From Mycobacteriaceae bacterium (GTDB taxonomy: Bacteria > Actinomycetota > Actinomycetes > Mycobacteriales > Mycobacteriaceae): a stretch of DNA of 64,000 nucleotides. The notes under the pieces are model-generated. The model did no database searches, was not told the DNA's origin, and was given only the letters and a program-made list of their open reading frames with translations. Made by a program: the position numbers and the translations under genes. The stretch spans positions 99,208-163,207 of the forward strand of contig JAIEPH010000001.1 of assembly GCA_019749805.1 (NCBI GenBank). The letters run 5' to 3'. Shown piece after piece: positions 51,582-59,718 of the stretch (its first letter is position 1; each line of letters begins with the position of its first letter).

Positions 51582-52570
51582 GGTGTGGGCACCTCCTGCT
51601 TGACCTGTGCGCGTGGCCTTTTGACGATGACGTTGCCCGTGGGAAGGACACCGACGGCAATCGGCTGCTGGAGGGTGGTGGCGTCGATGCCGAGAGTCGG
51701 GGTGATGGCGATCATGACGGCGGTAGGCCCCTCGGCGGGAGTGAAGTTGAAGAAGACGAGGTCGCCGGGACTGATCGCGGCGGGGTCCACGCGATCGCCC
51801 TGGTCGATTTGGGCTGAAATGTCCGTCGGCAAGGTGACCTCTCCCCCGGTGGCCTGGTAGTAGGCGTATCTGACCAAGTTAGCTGCCGAAAAGGCGTTAT
51901 TCGTGGGCCCAGCAGTACTTCCGTCGACGTCGGTGGCCAGCAGCCCCACCTGCTGATTGGCCAAAATGGCAGCTTGCTGGCCGATCTCGTCGCCGGGCGT
52001 GGTCAGTGGCGGCCCGACGACGTTGCCCTCACGCACGGCGTTCGCGCACGCGGCCGTCTTGGCGTCGGCGGTTGCCGGCACGCTGAGCGTGGCGTACGGA
52101 TTCGTGGGGGACGTGCCATTTGCGCTGGTCGTGGTTGTCGTCGTCGTGGTGGTGGGTGTGGACGTGCGCGTGGTCAGGGTCGTGGGCGGTGTGGTGGTCA
52201 CCGGCTGCAGCGCCGTCGTCTCCCACGTGGTCGCCGGTGTCTGGCCATAGGGAACCGAGGTCGCCAGCCTGGGGACCACGGCCAGGGCCGCGGTGTTGCC
52301 CACGGAGTAGCCCAATCGAGATTGGCACTGGTAGTTGAAGGTGCTGCGCTGATCAGACATTCGGCTCACCGCCACGATGGCGGTGACGACCAGGACCAGT
52401 GCCAGCAAGGCCACGATCGCGACGACGGCGAGGATCACCGGCCAGCCGACGGCGCCGACGACTGCGGATCCGGCCGAGACGACGACCTTGCGGGCACCCT
52501 GGGCTGCTGCCAGGCCAGCCACGTTGCGCAGGGCTGATCGCTGAGGCGGTTCGGTGCCGGGTGTGGTCAT
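51578..52570 (-). CDS. Inactive NlpC/P60-like protein
   Basis: 330 residues from ATG 52570. One transmembrane segment at about 40-70, a Thr-rich linker with a dispersed repeat in frame, and a C-terminal NlpC/P60-like fold (NNAFSAANLVRYAYYQATGG, ISPGDLVFFNFTPAEG, TAVMIAI). The catalytic Cys (normally DCSGL) is replaced by FSAANL, and the His before the last strand is not seen. In Tn916-type systems this position encodes an active lysozyme-NlpC protein. Confidence 0.78.
   Translation of the reverse strand: MTTPGTEPPQRSALRNVAGLAAAQGARKVVVSAGSAVVGAVGWPVILAVVAIVALLALVLVVTAIVAVSRMSDQRSTFNYQCQSRLGYSVGNTAALAVVPRLATSVPYGQTPATTWETTALQPVTTTPPTTLTTRTSTPTTTTTTTTTSANGTSPTNPYATLSVPATADAKTAACANAVREGNVVGPPLTTPGDEIGQQAAILANQQVGLLATDVDGSTAGPTNNAFSAANLVRYAYYQATGGEVTLPTDISAQIDQGDRVDPAAISPGDLVFFNFTPAEGPTAVMIAITPTLGIDATTLQQPIAVGVLPTGNVIVKRPRAQVKQEVPTP
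52107..52129 (+). repeat. Dispersed repeat, copy 19
   Basis: GGGGACGTGCCATTTGCGC, then TGGT; 21 of 23. Encodes TSANGTSP in the NlpC-like protein. Confidence 0.9.
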
Positions 52571-54768
52571 GGTTTGCCCTGGTCATCGCGGTGGTCGGGG
52601 GGCAGTGGGCGTCCCTGCCCGGTCTTGGGGGTGGCCGGAGGCGGAGGCGGTACGGGGGGCCCGGGTTGGTGCTCGAACGGTGAGGGTGGGGCTGCGTCGC
52701 TGCCGGCGGGACCGGGGCTGGGCGGCCGCGGAGTGGGGGACGTGTCATTTGCGCTGGTTGCGGCGGTTTCGGAGGGTGGCAGCGGCGCCGATGACCCGGT
52801 CTTCGGTGCTGGTGGTGGCGTGTTGAAGGGGTCGACCGCACCGGAGCGCGGACCCGCCGGCGAGGAGGCGGAGCCACTCGACGGCGGTGTCTGCCCCGGG
52901 GATGCCTGACGGTCGTCGCTGGTCAACGACGGCTGAGGTGGTGCGGTGTTCCCACGGGAGGGTGAGGCGCTGAACTGCGACGTCGGCGGAGCTGAGCCGT
53001 TGGGCTGTGGCGGCGCAGAAGAGGTGTTCGCGGCCGCGGGCGCATTCGCCGGCGGGACGACGGCGTCGGGCATCGTGGGTGGCGCGCTCTGGTTCCCGGA
53101 GGCCGGGGGTTGTCCCTTCGCGGCGTCCTTCTCGTCCTTCGCCTTCTGCTTGGCGGCTTCCCTGTCGGCCTTGGCCCGTTCGCGTTCTTGGCGGTCTTGT
53201 TCACGTTCGTACATGTCGGCGCCGCGGTCGAGGTGACGCACCATCGAGCTGCGTCCGCCGCGCATGAACGGGGCGACTGCGTGCAGCGCGTTGGCGGCCG
53301 ACGGCGATCGTGCGGCCAGTGCGCCGCCGGCCGCTGTGGCGCCCAGGCCGAGGGCGACCACCGTGGTGTCTCGCAGGAATCCGCCGGCCTTGTCTTGCCA
53401 GATGTTGGCGGTCGGCGCTGGTGGGGTGGAGCCGACGCTGTTGAGGACGCCGGCGGCGGTGTTGGCGCTGGACTGCTTGAGGCTCTTGGACATGGTGAAG
53501 ATGAGCCGGATGGACACCATCATCAGGATCAGCGCGGAGAGCATCGCGACGACACCGTTGCCTTGTTGGCGGAAGACGACGGTCACGATCTCGCCGATGA
53601 AGATGGTCAAGGTGATGTAGCCGAACATCGCGACACCGGCGAACAGCATGGCCACGAAGGTGTTGACCAGTGAGGCTTGAGGTCCCCCGGGGATGACGCC
53701 GACGGCGAACCCCCAGAGCAGCTTGAATCCGTTGGCGACCGCGCGGAAGAACTCGAGGACGATGTGGAAGCCCAGGACCGCGCAGAACAGGGCGAAGATG
53801 CCGACGAACATCAGCATCAGCACGCCTGTGCCGAGTTGTCCGGGGCTGGGGTTGTCGGCGGTGGCCTTCATGGCCGCGGAGTCCGAGGCGCCGCAGGCTC
53901 GGATGCCGTCTTTGATGTTGTCGGGGTCCCCGGAGTTGACGCCGGCACTCCAGGCGGCGGCACAGCCTGGGGTGCTGTCGGGTTGACCGGCGAAATTCCA
54001 GGTCTGCAGCGGACGGCGGACGAAGGAGGTGGCCAGGGTTCCCTCCAGCTGGCTGAGGGTGTCGTTGGTGTTGCCGCTGTTGGCGACCGAGTTGGAACCC
54101 AGACTGACTGCGACGTCACGTCCCTGAGCGAGTGGGCCGTTGTCGGAGATGACCCAGCTGACCGGCGAGTAGACCAGCGCACCGCCGATCAACGCGATCA
54201 GGACGGCCGCCGCGGCTTGGGATGCTGCGCGGGGGAAGTTGCCTCGCAGGATGTTGACGGCGACGAACGTGGCCGCGACGACCGCGGCGATCGCGGCGAC
54301 GCTGGGCAGGATTTGGCTGGCGTAGTCCTGGACGACCGCGGCGACGGGCTGCACGAGATCGGGCAGGAATCCGAAGCTGATCACGTACATGAGGAACCAG
54401 ATGGCGACGCCACCGATGACGACGAACAATCCGGCTTCGGCTTCGAGCAGGGTGGCCAGCACTGCCTGGGATCCGCCGTCGAGGACCGATCCGTAGTCGG
54501 TGGAGATGGCGTAGCGCGACAGCGGAACACCGTAGGAGTCGGTGACGCCGAGCACGTAGAGCAGGGGACTTTGCGGGCCGACCGCGGCGTGGGCTTCGGC
54601 CGGGAACACCAGGGCCACCAGGCACAGGCACAACTGCAGGTAGATCGGCAGCATGGTGAGGCGGCGCAGCGTGGTGGCGGTGGACAGTGCCCAGCCGCGC
54701 GCGAACAGCTGGCTGAGGGTGGGCATGGTGGGGTCCCAGCCAGGGCGGAAGAAGGCGGCAGCGAGCAT
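52567..54768 (-). CDS. VirB6/TrbL-like polytopic membrane protein
   Basis: 733 residues from ATG 54768, overlapping the virB4 stop by one base. About eight transmembrane segments (signal-like start LPIYLQLCLCLVALVFPAEA, LFVVIGGVAIWFLMYVISFG, IAAVVAATFVAVNIL, TGVLMLMFVGIFALFCAVLG and others) and a Pro/Ala/Asp-rich cytoplasmic tail. A dispersed repeat sits in frame in the tail. This is the channel component of FA-type T4SS (Tn916 Orf15-like). Confidence 0.9.
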   Translation of the reverse strand: MLAAAFFRPGWDPTMPTLSQLFARGWALSTATTLRRLTMLPIYLQLCLCLVALVFPAEAHAAVGPQSPLLYVLGVTDSYGVPLSRYAISTDYGSVLDGGSQAVLATLLEAEAGLFVVIGGVAIWFLMYVISFGFLPDLVQPVAAVVQDYASQILPSVAAIAAVVAATFVAVNILRGNFPRAASQAAAAVLIALIGGALVYSPVSWVISDNGPLAQGRDVAVSLGSNSVANSGNTNDTLSQLEGTLATSFVRRPLQTWNFAGQPDSTPGCAAAWSAGVNSGDPDNIKDGIRACGASDSAAMKATADNPSPGQLGTGVLMLMFVGIFALFCAVLGFHIVLEFFRAVANGFKLLWGFAVGVIPGGPQASLVNTFVAMLFAGVAMFGYITLTIFIGEIVTVVFRQQGNGVVAMLSALILMMVSIRLIFTMSKSLKQSSANTAAGVLNSVGSTPPAPTANIWQDKAGGFLRDTTVVALGLGATAAGGALAARSPSAANALHAVAPFMRGGRSSMVRHLDRGADMYEREQDRQERERAKADREAAKQKAKDEKDAAKGQPPASGNQSAPPTMPDAVVPPANAPAAANTSSAPPQPNGSAPPTSQFSASPSRGNTAPPQPSLTSDDRQASPGQTPPSSGSASSPAGPRSGAVDPFNTPPPAPKTGSSAPLPPSETAATSANDTSPTPRPPSPGPAGSDAAPPSPFEHQPGPPVPPPPPATPKTGQGRPLPPDHRDDQGKP
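52736..52758 (+). repeat. Dispersed repeat, copy 20
   Basis: 22 of 23 consensus bases; encodes TSANDTSP in the VirB6 tail. Confidence 0.92.
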
Positions 54769-57209
54769 CAGCTCATCACCTGCTTGGGGGTGGTGGACAC
54801 GGCGAGCGCGCGGTCCTCGCGGGCGGGGCCGAAGATCTTTCCCCGCCCGATGCGGCCGCGGCCGTCGGCGATGAAGCACTCGCCGCGGCGGTTGGGGGCG
54901 ACGGTTTCGTTGCGGCCGTTGGGCGGTGAGGTGTTCTCGCGGAGCTGCTTGATCAGGTAGGCGTCGCGTTCGGTGTCGACGCCGAGCCACTCCAGTGTGT
55001 TGGTGGCGATCACCGGGTTGCGTTGGCGGAACGCGAAGCGGTTGGGGATCAGGTTGTGCGCGGCGGTGACGTAGTCGGCTTTCGGGTCGTGGGAGGCCAG
55101 AATGATGCCGGCCGAGTGCTTCCTGCCGTCGCGGACGAACTCTTCGACGATCTGCTTGCCGACGGTGGTCGCGGTGAAGTGGTAGGCCTCGTCGACCACC
55201 AGTGCGCCGAATCGGCCGGGTTTGAGGAACTGCTCGCGCGCTAGCAGGCCGACCAGTTCGTAGAGCGCGTGCCCGAGCCGTTTGCGCCACGGCAGGTTCG
55301 CATAGGCGTGGCTCATGGTCAGTTCGTCGACGGTGGGCAGCGCCAGGGTGTGGGTTCGGACCACGGTGGCGGTGGCCGTCACCGGCATGGGCGGCAGTCT
55401 CCGATCGAACAGGACGGGAGCTTCCACCGCGTCCATGGCGCGCACCAGGGCGTGCTGGTCGTCGGCGTCGCGACCGCGGCTGCGGTCGGCGTTGCGGGCG
55501 AGGTGGTCGCGGACGTCGGCCAGGGAACGCAGGTGGTTCCTGGCGCGGTTCTCCGGTTGGAGCGCTTCGGCCAGCAGGACACCGGGCGCGGAGACGACCG
55601 GGATGTTGAGCAGCGGGAGGATCGTGTCGAGGGTGATGCTGCGGGCCCGATGCGGGTCGGCGAAGATCCGCAAGGGGTCCAGGGTGAACTTGGGGACGTC
55701 GAGGCTAATCACGGCCGAGCCGGGGATGGACTCCAGGAGCGGGACGTACTCCCCTCCCTCGGACCGGTCGATGACCAGGAACTGGCCCAACAGGTCGGCG
55801 ATGATGCTGATGAGGGTCTTGGTGAAGTAACTCTTCCCGGAGCCCAGCTCGCCGGCGATCGCGATGGCGGGGCTGATGTCGGAGAGCACCTTGTTGAGGA
55901 AGTTGAAGTGCAGCGGCTCGAAGAGCCCGGAGAGCAGATTGACCCCGATGACCGGCCCGGTGTCGTCGAGGAGTCGGGCGGTGGTGAAGGGGACGAAGCC
56001 GGCCCAGTCGGGTGTCGAGGTGACGTGCTGGTAGTCGGTGTAGACGCTGTCGGCCGGGGCGCCCGGGTTGAACATCATCCACAGTCGGCGTTGTCCGCCG
56101 CGCGGGGCGTCGAGGCGGATGCCGAGGCGCCGGAACTTGGCCTTGAGCGTGCCGACGCTGCGGGTCAGGAGAGCTTCGGTGGGTGCGCCGACGGCGAGCA
56201 CCGTGGTGAATTCGAGTTCCTCGGCGTTCTCGTCGGTGGCGAGGCTGTCGTTGTAGGCGGCCAGGGTGTCGACCTTGCGGCGCAGTTCTTGGGTGTGGAA
56301 GCCGACGTCGGTGTCGCGTTCGCCGAGCTGGACGCCGAGCTTGCCGAGGACCTTTTCGTTCTTCTGCATGGCCGATTCGCGGTCGCGGCGGCGTACCCGC
56401 ATCGCCCAGTCGACGCTGACGTCGGGGATCCCGTCGAGCACCGACAGGAACTCGGAATGACCGGGGAAGGCCATGGCCGGCGGGAAGGATAAGGGGGTCA
56501 ACATCGCCTGGTAGCTGTTGATGACGTGTCCGTCGTCGAGGCGGACCATCGCCTTGAGCATCGGGTCGAAGCTGCGTCGGAACGACTTCTCCGTGCGGGC
56601 CCCTTCATCGAGCACCCCGGGATGGAAGTTGGTGGCGACCGGGGTGGTGCTCGGTGAGGCGTTCGCGGGGTTGTGCGGCGCGTGCTCCAGCGCGGAGCCG
56701 CGCATCAGGTTGTGGTTCCAGATGAAGGGCAGCAGTCCCTCGGGGACGGGTTGGAGTTTGAAGTTTCCTTCGGGGTCGACGACGGTGAGCAGCGCGTCGG
56801 CGGCGGCGAGCTGCGTGGCGATTTCGCGGGGGGACGGTTCACCGCTGAGCGGGCTCTTGTTGATGGGAAACGTAATCGTGTAGACGCGCGTCAGCGGGGC
56901 GATGTCGGCGATGCGCCGGTACCCGGCCAGTGTCTCCTTGATGTAGTCCGGGGTGCGTTCGAGGTCGATGTTGTCCAGGGAGCGGTTCATGACGTCGACC
57001 AGATCGAGCGGCGCCTGCAGACTCAGCAGCACCGTGTTCTCGGGGCAGTTCAAGACCAGCGACTCGTGCGCGTCGGCGACGCCGGCCTTGTCCTCAGGCT
57101 GGCGCAGGCCGTAGTCGAGCGCCTCGACGAAGTAGGTGGCGTAGACGCCGCCGTGATGGGTCCACTGGAGGTGGTGGCGTCGGGCTGCGGTCGGCTGTTT
57201 GAGTTTCAC
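54768..57209 (-). CDS. VirB4-like T4SS ATPase
   Basis: 813 residues from GTG 57209. Walker A GELGSGKSYFTKTL at about 453, Walker B FGALVVDEAYHF at about 668, and ILASHDPKADY downstream. It powers substrate transfer and pilus/channel assembly. The long frame upstream to 57635 overlaps the adjacent small genes and is not coding. Confidence 0.95.
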   Translation of the reverse strand: MKLKQPTAARRHHLQWTHHGGVYATYFVEALDYGLRQPEDKAGVADAHESLVLNCPENTVLLSLQAPLDLVDVMNRSLDNIDLERTPDYIKETLAGYRRIADIAPLTRVYTITFPINKSPLSGEPSPREIATQLAAADALLTVVDPEGNFKLQPVPEGLLPFIWNHNLMRGSALEHAPHNPANASPSTTPVATNFHPGVLDEGARTEKSFRRSFDPMLKAMVRLDDGHVINSYQAMLTPLSFPPAMAFPGHSEFLSVLDGIPDVSVDWAMRVRRRDRESAMQKNEKVLGKLGVQLGERDTDVGFHTQELRRKVDTLAAYNDSLATDENAEELEFTTVLAVGAPTEALLTRSVGTLKAKFRRLGIRLDAPRGGQRRLWMMFNPGAPADSVYTDYQHVTSTPDWAGFVPFTTARLLDDTGPVIGVNLLSGLFEPLHFNFLNKVLSDISPAIAIAGELGSGKSYFTKTLISIIADLLGQFLVIDRSEGGEYVPLLESIPGSAVISLDVPKFTLDPLRIFADPHRARSITLDTILPLLNIPVVSAPGVLLAEALQPENRARNHLRSLADVRDHLARNADRSRGRDADDQHALVRAMDAVEAPVLFDRRLPPMPVTATATVVRTHTLALPTVDELTMSHAYANLPWRKRLGHALYELVGLLAREQFLKPGRFGALVVDEAYHFTATTVGKQIVEEFVRDGRKHSAGIILASHDPKADYVTAAHNLIPNRFAFRQRNPVIATNTLEWLGVDTERDAYLIKQLRENTSPPNGRNETVAPNRRGECFIADGRGRIGRGKIFGPAREDRALAVSTTPKQVMS

Positions 57210-57247
57210 GGTGCGCTCTCGGCTGGTGGCGTCTCGGGCGGGCGTTT

Positions 57248-57649
57248 TCAGCTGGTGGTGGCTGGGGTGTCGTCGATGACGAAGGCGTGAGGGTTGGACG
57301 CGGCTTGGCGGCCCAGTTCCTCGCGCGCCAAGACGGTGGGCTTTCGGTCGACGATCAGGCTCACCAGTCGTGACGTTTTGCCCAGGACTGGAACGCCGTC
57401 GTACTTGATGAGGCTCAGTGCCGCGGTGACCACGATGGCCAGAAGGACGCCGGTCCCGAAGACGACGATCGCGTTGAACGGAAGCAACCGGGTGGCGAAG
57501 ATCGTGGCCACCAACATGACGGTGAAGCCGACGATCTGCTCGATGGGACGTGCGCCGCCGGGGATTCTGCGGCCGCCGGGAAGGCGCCCGACGTAGGTGC
57601 GGAACCGTCGGCCGGCGGTGGCGACGCGCACCCAACGAATTCCGTTCAC
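57248..57649 (-). CDS. Small T4SS membrane protein (VirB3/TcpE-like)
   Basis: 133 residues from GTG 57649. Two transmembrane helices (QIVGFTVMLVATIFATRLL and AIVVFGTGVLLAIVVTAAL) and a basic N-terminus; upstream of virB4, as in Tn916 Orf17/TcpE. The start overlaps the upstream stop (GTGA). Confidence 0.8.
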   Translation of the reverse strand: MNGIRWVRVATAGRRFRTYVGRLPGGRRIPGGARPIEQIVGFTVMLVATIFATRLLPFNAIVVFGTGVLLAIVVTAALSLIKYDGVPVLGKTSRLVSLIVDRKPTVLAREELGRQAASNPHAFVIDDTPATTS

Positions 57650-57960
57650 GCCGCTACCGGGACGTCGGCAGTGACAGGTGCCGTGGGCAGTCCGGTGAAT
57701 GCCGGCATCGAGTAGCCGCTTCCTCCGCCGATCTGCTCACCGGTGCTGCTGCCGGCACTGATCAACGACGGGATCATGGCGAAGACGCCGGCGGCGCCGG
57801 TGATCGCCAGAGCGGACACCGCGATCTTGACGGGGTTGCGGCCCGCCTCGCCGAACAGGTTCTTGAAGAAGTAGAAGATGCCCCAGAGCAGGAGCAGCGT
57901 CCCGGCGCAGCTAGTGACGACGACCTTGATGTTGTCGAGGAGGACCTGGATGTCAGTCAT
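57646..57960 (-). CDS. Small T4SS membrane protein (VirB2/TcpD-like)
   Basis: 104 residues from ATG 57960. Two hydrophobic helices (VVVTSCAGTLLLLWGIFYFF and IAVSALAITGAAGVFAMIPSL) and a Gly/Pro tail. The position and topology fit a VirB2-like pilin or TcpD. Confidence 0.75.
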   Translation of the reverse strand: MTDIQVLLDNIKVVVTSCAGTLLLLWGIFYFFKNLFGEAGRNPVKIAVSALAITGAAGVFAMIPSLISAGSSTGEQIGGGSGYSMPAFTGLPTAPVTADVPVAA

Positions 57961-58003
57961 TGGAGTGTTCCTTTCGCATGCGGATCAACGGGTTGGTGTT
58001 CGA

Positions 58004-58972
58004 TCACCCGCGCGTCGGCGGCGGCGGCGGTGTGGTGGAGGTCGACGTGGTGGCGTCGCCCTGCTTGGGGCTGTCCGGACGGGTCTGCAGCAGCGGGACC
58101 GCGGCGATGGACATGACTTGCCACTGCCCTTCCACCGATCGCACGGTCAGCGGGTAGGCGAGCTGGGTGAGCGTGTAGTTCTTGGTCCGCGCGGCGACGG
58201 TGATGTAGACCTCGGCGGTGTCGGCGCCTGATCCGTCTCCCCCGACGTTCGCCTCGACGGTGAGGGTGTCGACCTTCGCGTAGGGGGCCGGCTGAATCGG
58301 TTTGTCGGTCGAATCGGCGGTGACGTAGCGCGCGAAGTCTGCTCCACCGGTGAGGTAGGACCGGACGAATCCGGTCACCGTTGTTCCCAGCGGGGAGTCC
58401 GGCGTGACGGTGTATCGGTAGCCCAGGCGGAAGTCCACTCCGACTCCCGGTCCGGCGACCTGCATGGGTAGCGCGGTAGCGCGTGGAGCGCCGTCGAGCA
58501 CGGTGATCGGAACTCGATAGAAGGTGCGCTGGGGTGAGGCTGTGGTGTCTCCGTTGACCACGCCGGAGACCGTCACCGTCCACAGTGCGACGCCGTCGTC
58601 GGTCGTGGTGATCTGCTTGGCGAAGGCGACTTCTGTGTCGGTGAACTGTCCGGCGATCGGTGGCAGTTTGACGTCTTTCACGGTGACGTAGCGCGCCAAC
58701 TTTTGTTCGTCGCCAGCCTTGGCGGTGAGGTAGGTCGTGACGTAGTCGCGGGCGAATCCGGTGACCAAGGTGGACGCCGGGACGGAGGCATTGCCCGGAG
58801 TGGGGTCTGCTTGTTTGGTGTCGGGCCACAGGAAAGTGAGCATCGAGATGATGGCGAAGACGCCGCCGATGATGCCCAGGATGTTGCCGGCTCGGCGGAG
58901 GAGAAGCGCGCGATCGACGGGCTTCACGTACTCGTCGAACTGCTTCCTTTTGGTGGGAACTTTACCTGTCAC
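58004..58972 (-). CDS. TcpC/VirB8-like conjugal transfer protein
   Basis: 322 residues from GTG 58972. A basic N-terminus, one transmembrane helix (GNILGIIGGVFAIISMLTFLW) and two NTF2-like domains (FARDYVTTYLTAKAGDEQKLARYVT and FVRSYLTGGADFARYVT), the double-domain form of TcpC/Orf13. The periplasmic domain recruits cell-wall hydrolases. The start codon lies in the TTTACC-N6-GGTAAA repeat. Confidence 0.92.
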   Translation of the reverse strand: MTGKVPTKRKQFDEYVKPVDRALLLRRAGNILGIIGGVFAIISMLTFLWPDTKQADPTPGNASVPASTLVTGFARDYVTTYLTAKAGDEQKLARYVTVKDVKLPPIAGQFTDTEVAFAKQITTTDDGVALWTVTVSGVVNGDTTASPQRTFYRVPITVLDGAPRATALPMQVAGPGVGVDFRLGYRYTVTPDSPLGTTVTGFVRSYLTGGADFARYVTADSTDKPIQPAPYAKVDTLTVEANVGGDGSGADTAEVYITVAARTKNYTLTQLAYPLTVRSVEGQWQVMSIAAVPLLQTRPDSPKQGDATTSTSTTPPPPPTRG

Positions 58973-58978
58973 GGTAAA
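58961..58978. promoter_or_regulatory. Inverted repeat TTTACC-N6-GGTAAA over tcpC start
   Basis: Arms 58961-58966 and 58973-58978, the spacer contains the GTG; it may occlude translation by RNA hairpin or serve as an operator. It recurs at 21186. Confidence 0.5.
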
Positions 58979-59212
58979 TCAGTCTCCCACAATGCCGGCG
59001 CCGTTTTCGGCGAGCGCACGGGTCAATGCAGCGTCCGCGTCGGAGCTGCCATCGACGATCAACTTGAGTAGCGCGGCCCGCGCCCGGGGGTTGAAGGGGT
59101 CGTCGTGCAGCTCGTCGCAGGCGATCTTCACGTCGTGGGAGTAGGAGCGCGCGGCGGCGATCGCAGGGCTGATGTCGAGATCGCGGGAGCGGGTGGTTGC
59201 GGATGTCGCCAT
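58979..59212 (-). CDS. Small protein with IACDELHDDP motif (paralogue 2)
   Basis: 77 residues from ATG 59212. VKIACDELHDDPFNPRARAALLKLI matches the protein at 12462. It is the first gene of the T4SS operon and may be its regulator or a structural adaptor. Confidence 0.75.
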   Translation of the reverse strand: MATSATTRSRDLDISPAIAAARSYSHDVKIACDELHDDPFNPRARAALLKLIVDGSSDADAALTRALAENGAGIVGD

Positions 59213-59267
59213 GGGTGGTGGTCCTTCTGGGAAAGGGAGCGGCCTGCTGGGGTGCCGCCTCTATCCG

Positions 59268-59300
59268 TGAAGTACCGGCCTGGAGGTCGTTTTCCGTCGC
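59268..59300 (-). promoter_or_regulatory. Shared promoter element, copy 3 (T4SS)
   Basis: GCGACGGAAA, 14 bases, GGTACTTCA (last bases differ) on the minus strand, ending 56 bases before the 59212 ATG. Confidence 0.75.
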
Positions 59301-59463
59301 CCCGGCAGGAAATTGGTTGAAATTCAGCTGACCGCTATCGCCGATAGCGCGTCCCTGCGCCCCTGCCTGACCGTCGTTTGTGGCGTTCCTCAGGCCGCGT
59401 GGCATCTCGACGAGACGCTCTGCACCAGGGGGCGAAGTGTCTCCCAGTTCAATGGCATCTGGT

Positions 59464-59494
59464 TTCGTCTCAGATTCCTGTCATTTCCTCTAGC
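59464..59494 (+). repeat. 31-bp direct repeat, copy 1
   Basis: TTCGTCTCAGATT, two bases, TGTCATTTCCT, two bases, AGC. The second copy is at 59688-59718. It shares TGTCATTTCC with the dispersed repeat. Confidence 0.9.
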
Positions 59495-59574
59495 GGCCAT
59501 GGGGTCCGGGCAGGTGCCGCTACCTGCGGAGACCGTGGCCCGGGCGCTGTGCGAGGCGACGTAGCAAACGGAGA

Positions 59575-59631
59575 ATGACACCGGGTCCGGCAACCTACGA
59601 CAATTCTGTAGGTTCTCAAACTCCGTGTCAT
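59575..59631. promoter_or_regulatory. Compound dyad: nested inverted repeats
   Basis: ATGACAC (59575-59581) and GTGTCAT (59625-59631) flank AACCTAC (59592-59598) and GTAGGTT (59608-59614), and both pairs are centred on 59603. The inner arms would form a 7-bp stem with a 9-base loop. It looks like an origin (oriV/oriT) or an operator. Confidence 0.75.
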
Positions 59632-59687
59632 ATAGCGAAGCCGTGACCTGTCATAACGCCGGTTGTCTCACGACATGTCATACGGAT

Positions 59688-59718
59688 TTCGTCTCAGATT
59701 AGTGTCATTTCCTACAGC
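59688..59718 (+). repeat. 31-bp direct repeat, copy 2
   Basis: Identical to copy 1 except for the two 2-base variable positions. Confidence 0.9.

Noticed and set aside
53677..56492. Rightward frames opposite virB6 and virB4
   Set aside because: Acidic/Gly-rich shadows; the leftward frames carry the ATPase and membrane motifs.
57210..57635. N-terminal extension of virB4
   Set aside because: Overlaps the two small membrane genes and is Arg/His-rich; the GTG at 57209 with protein-like sequence fits better.
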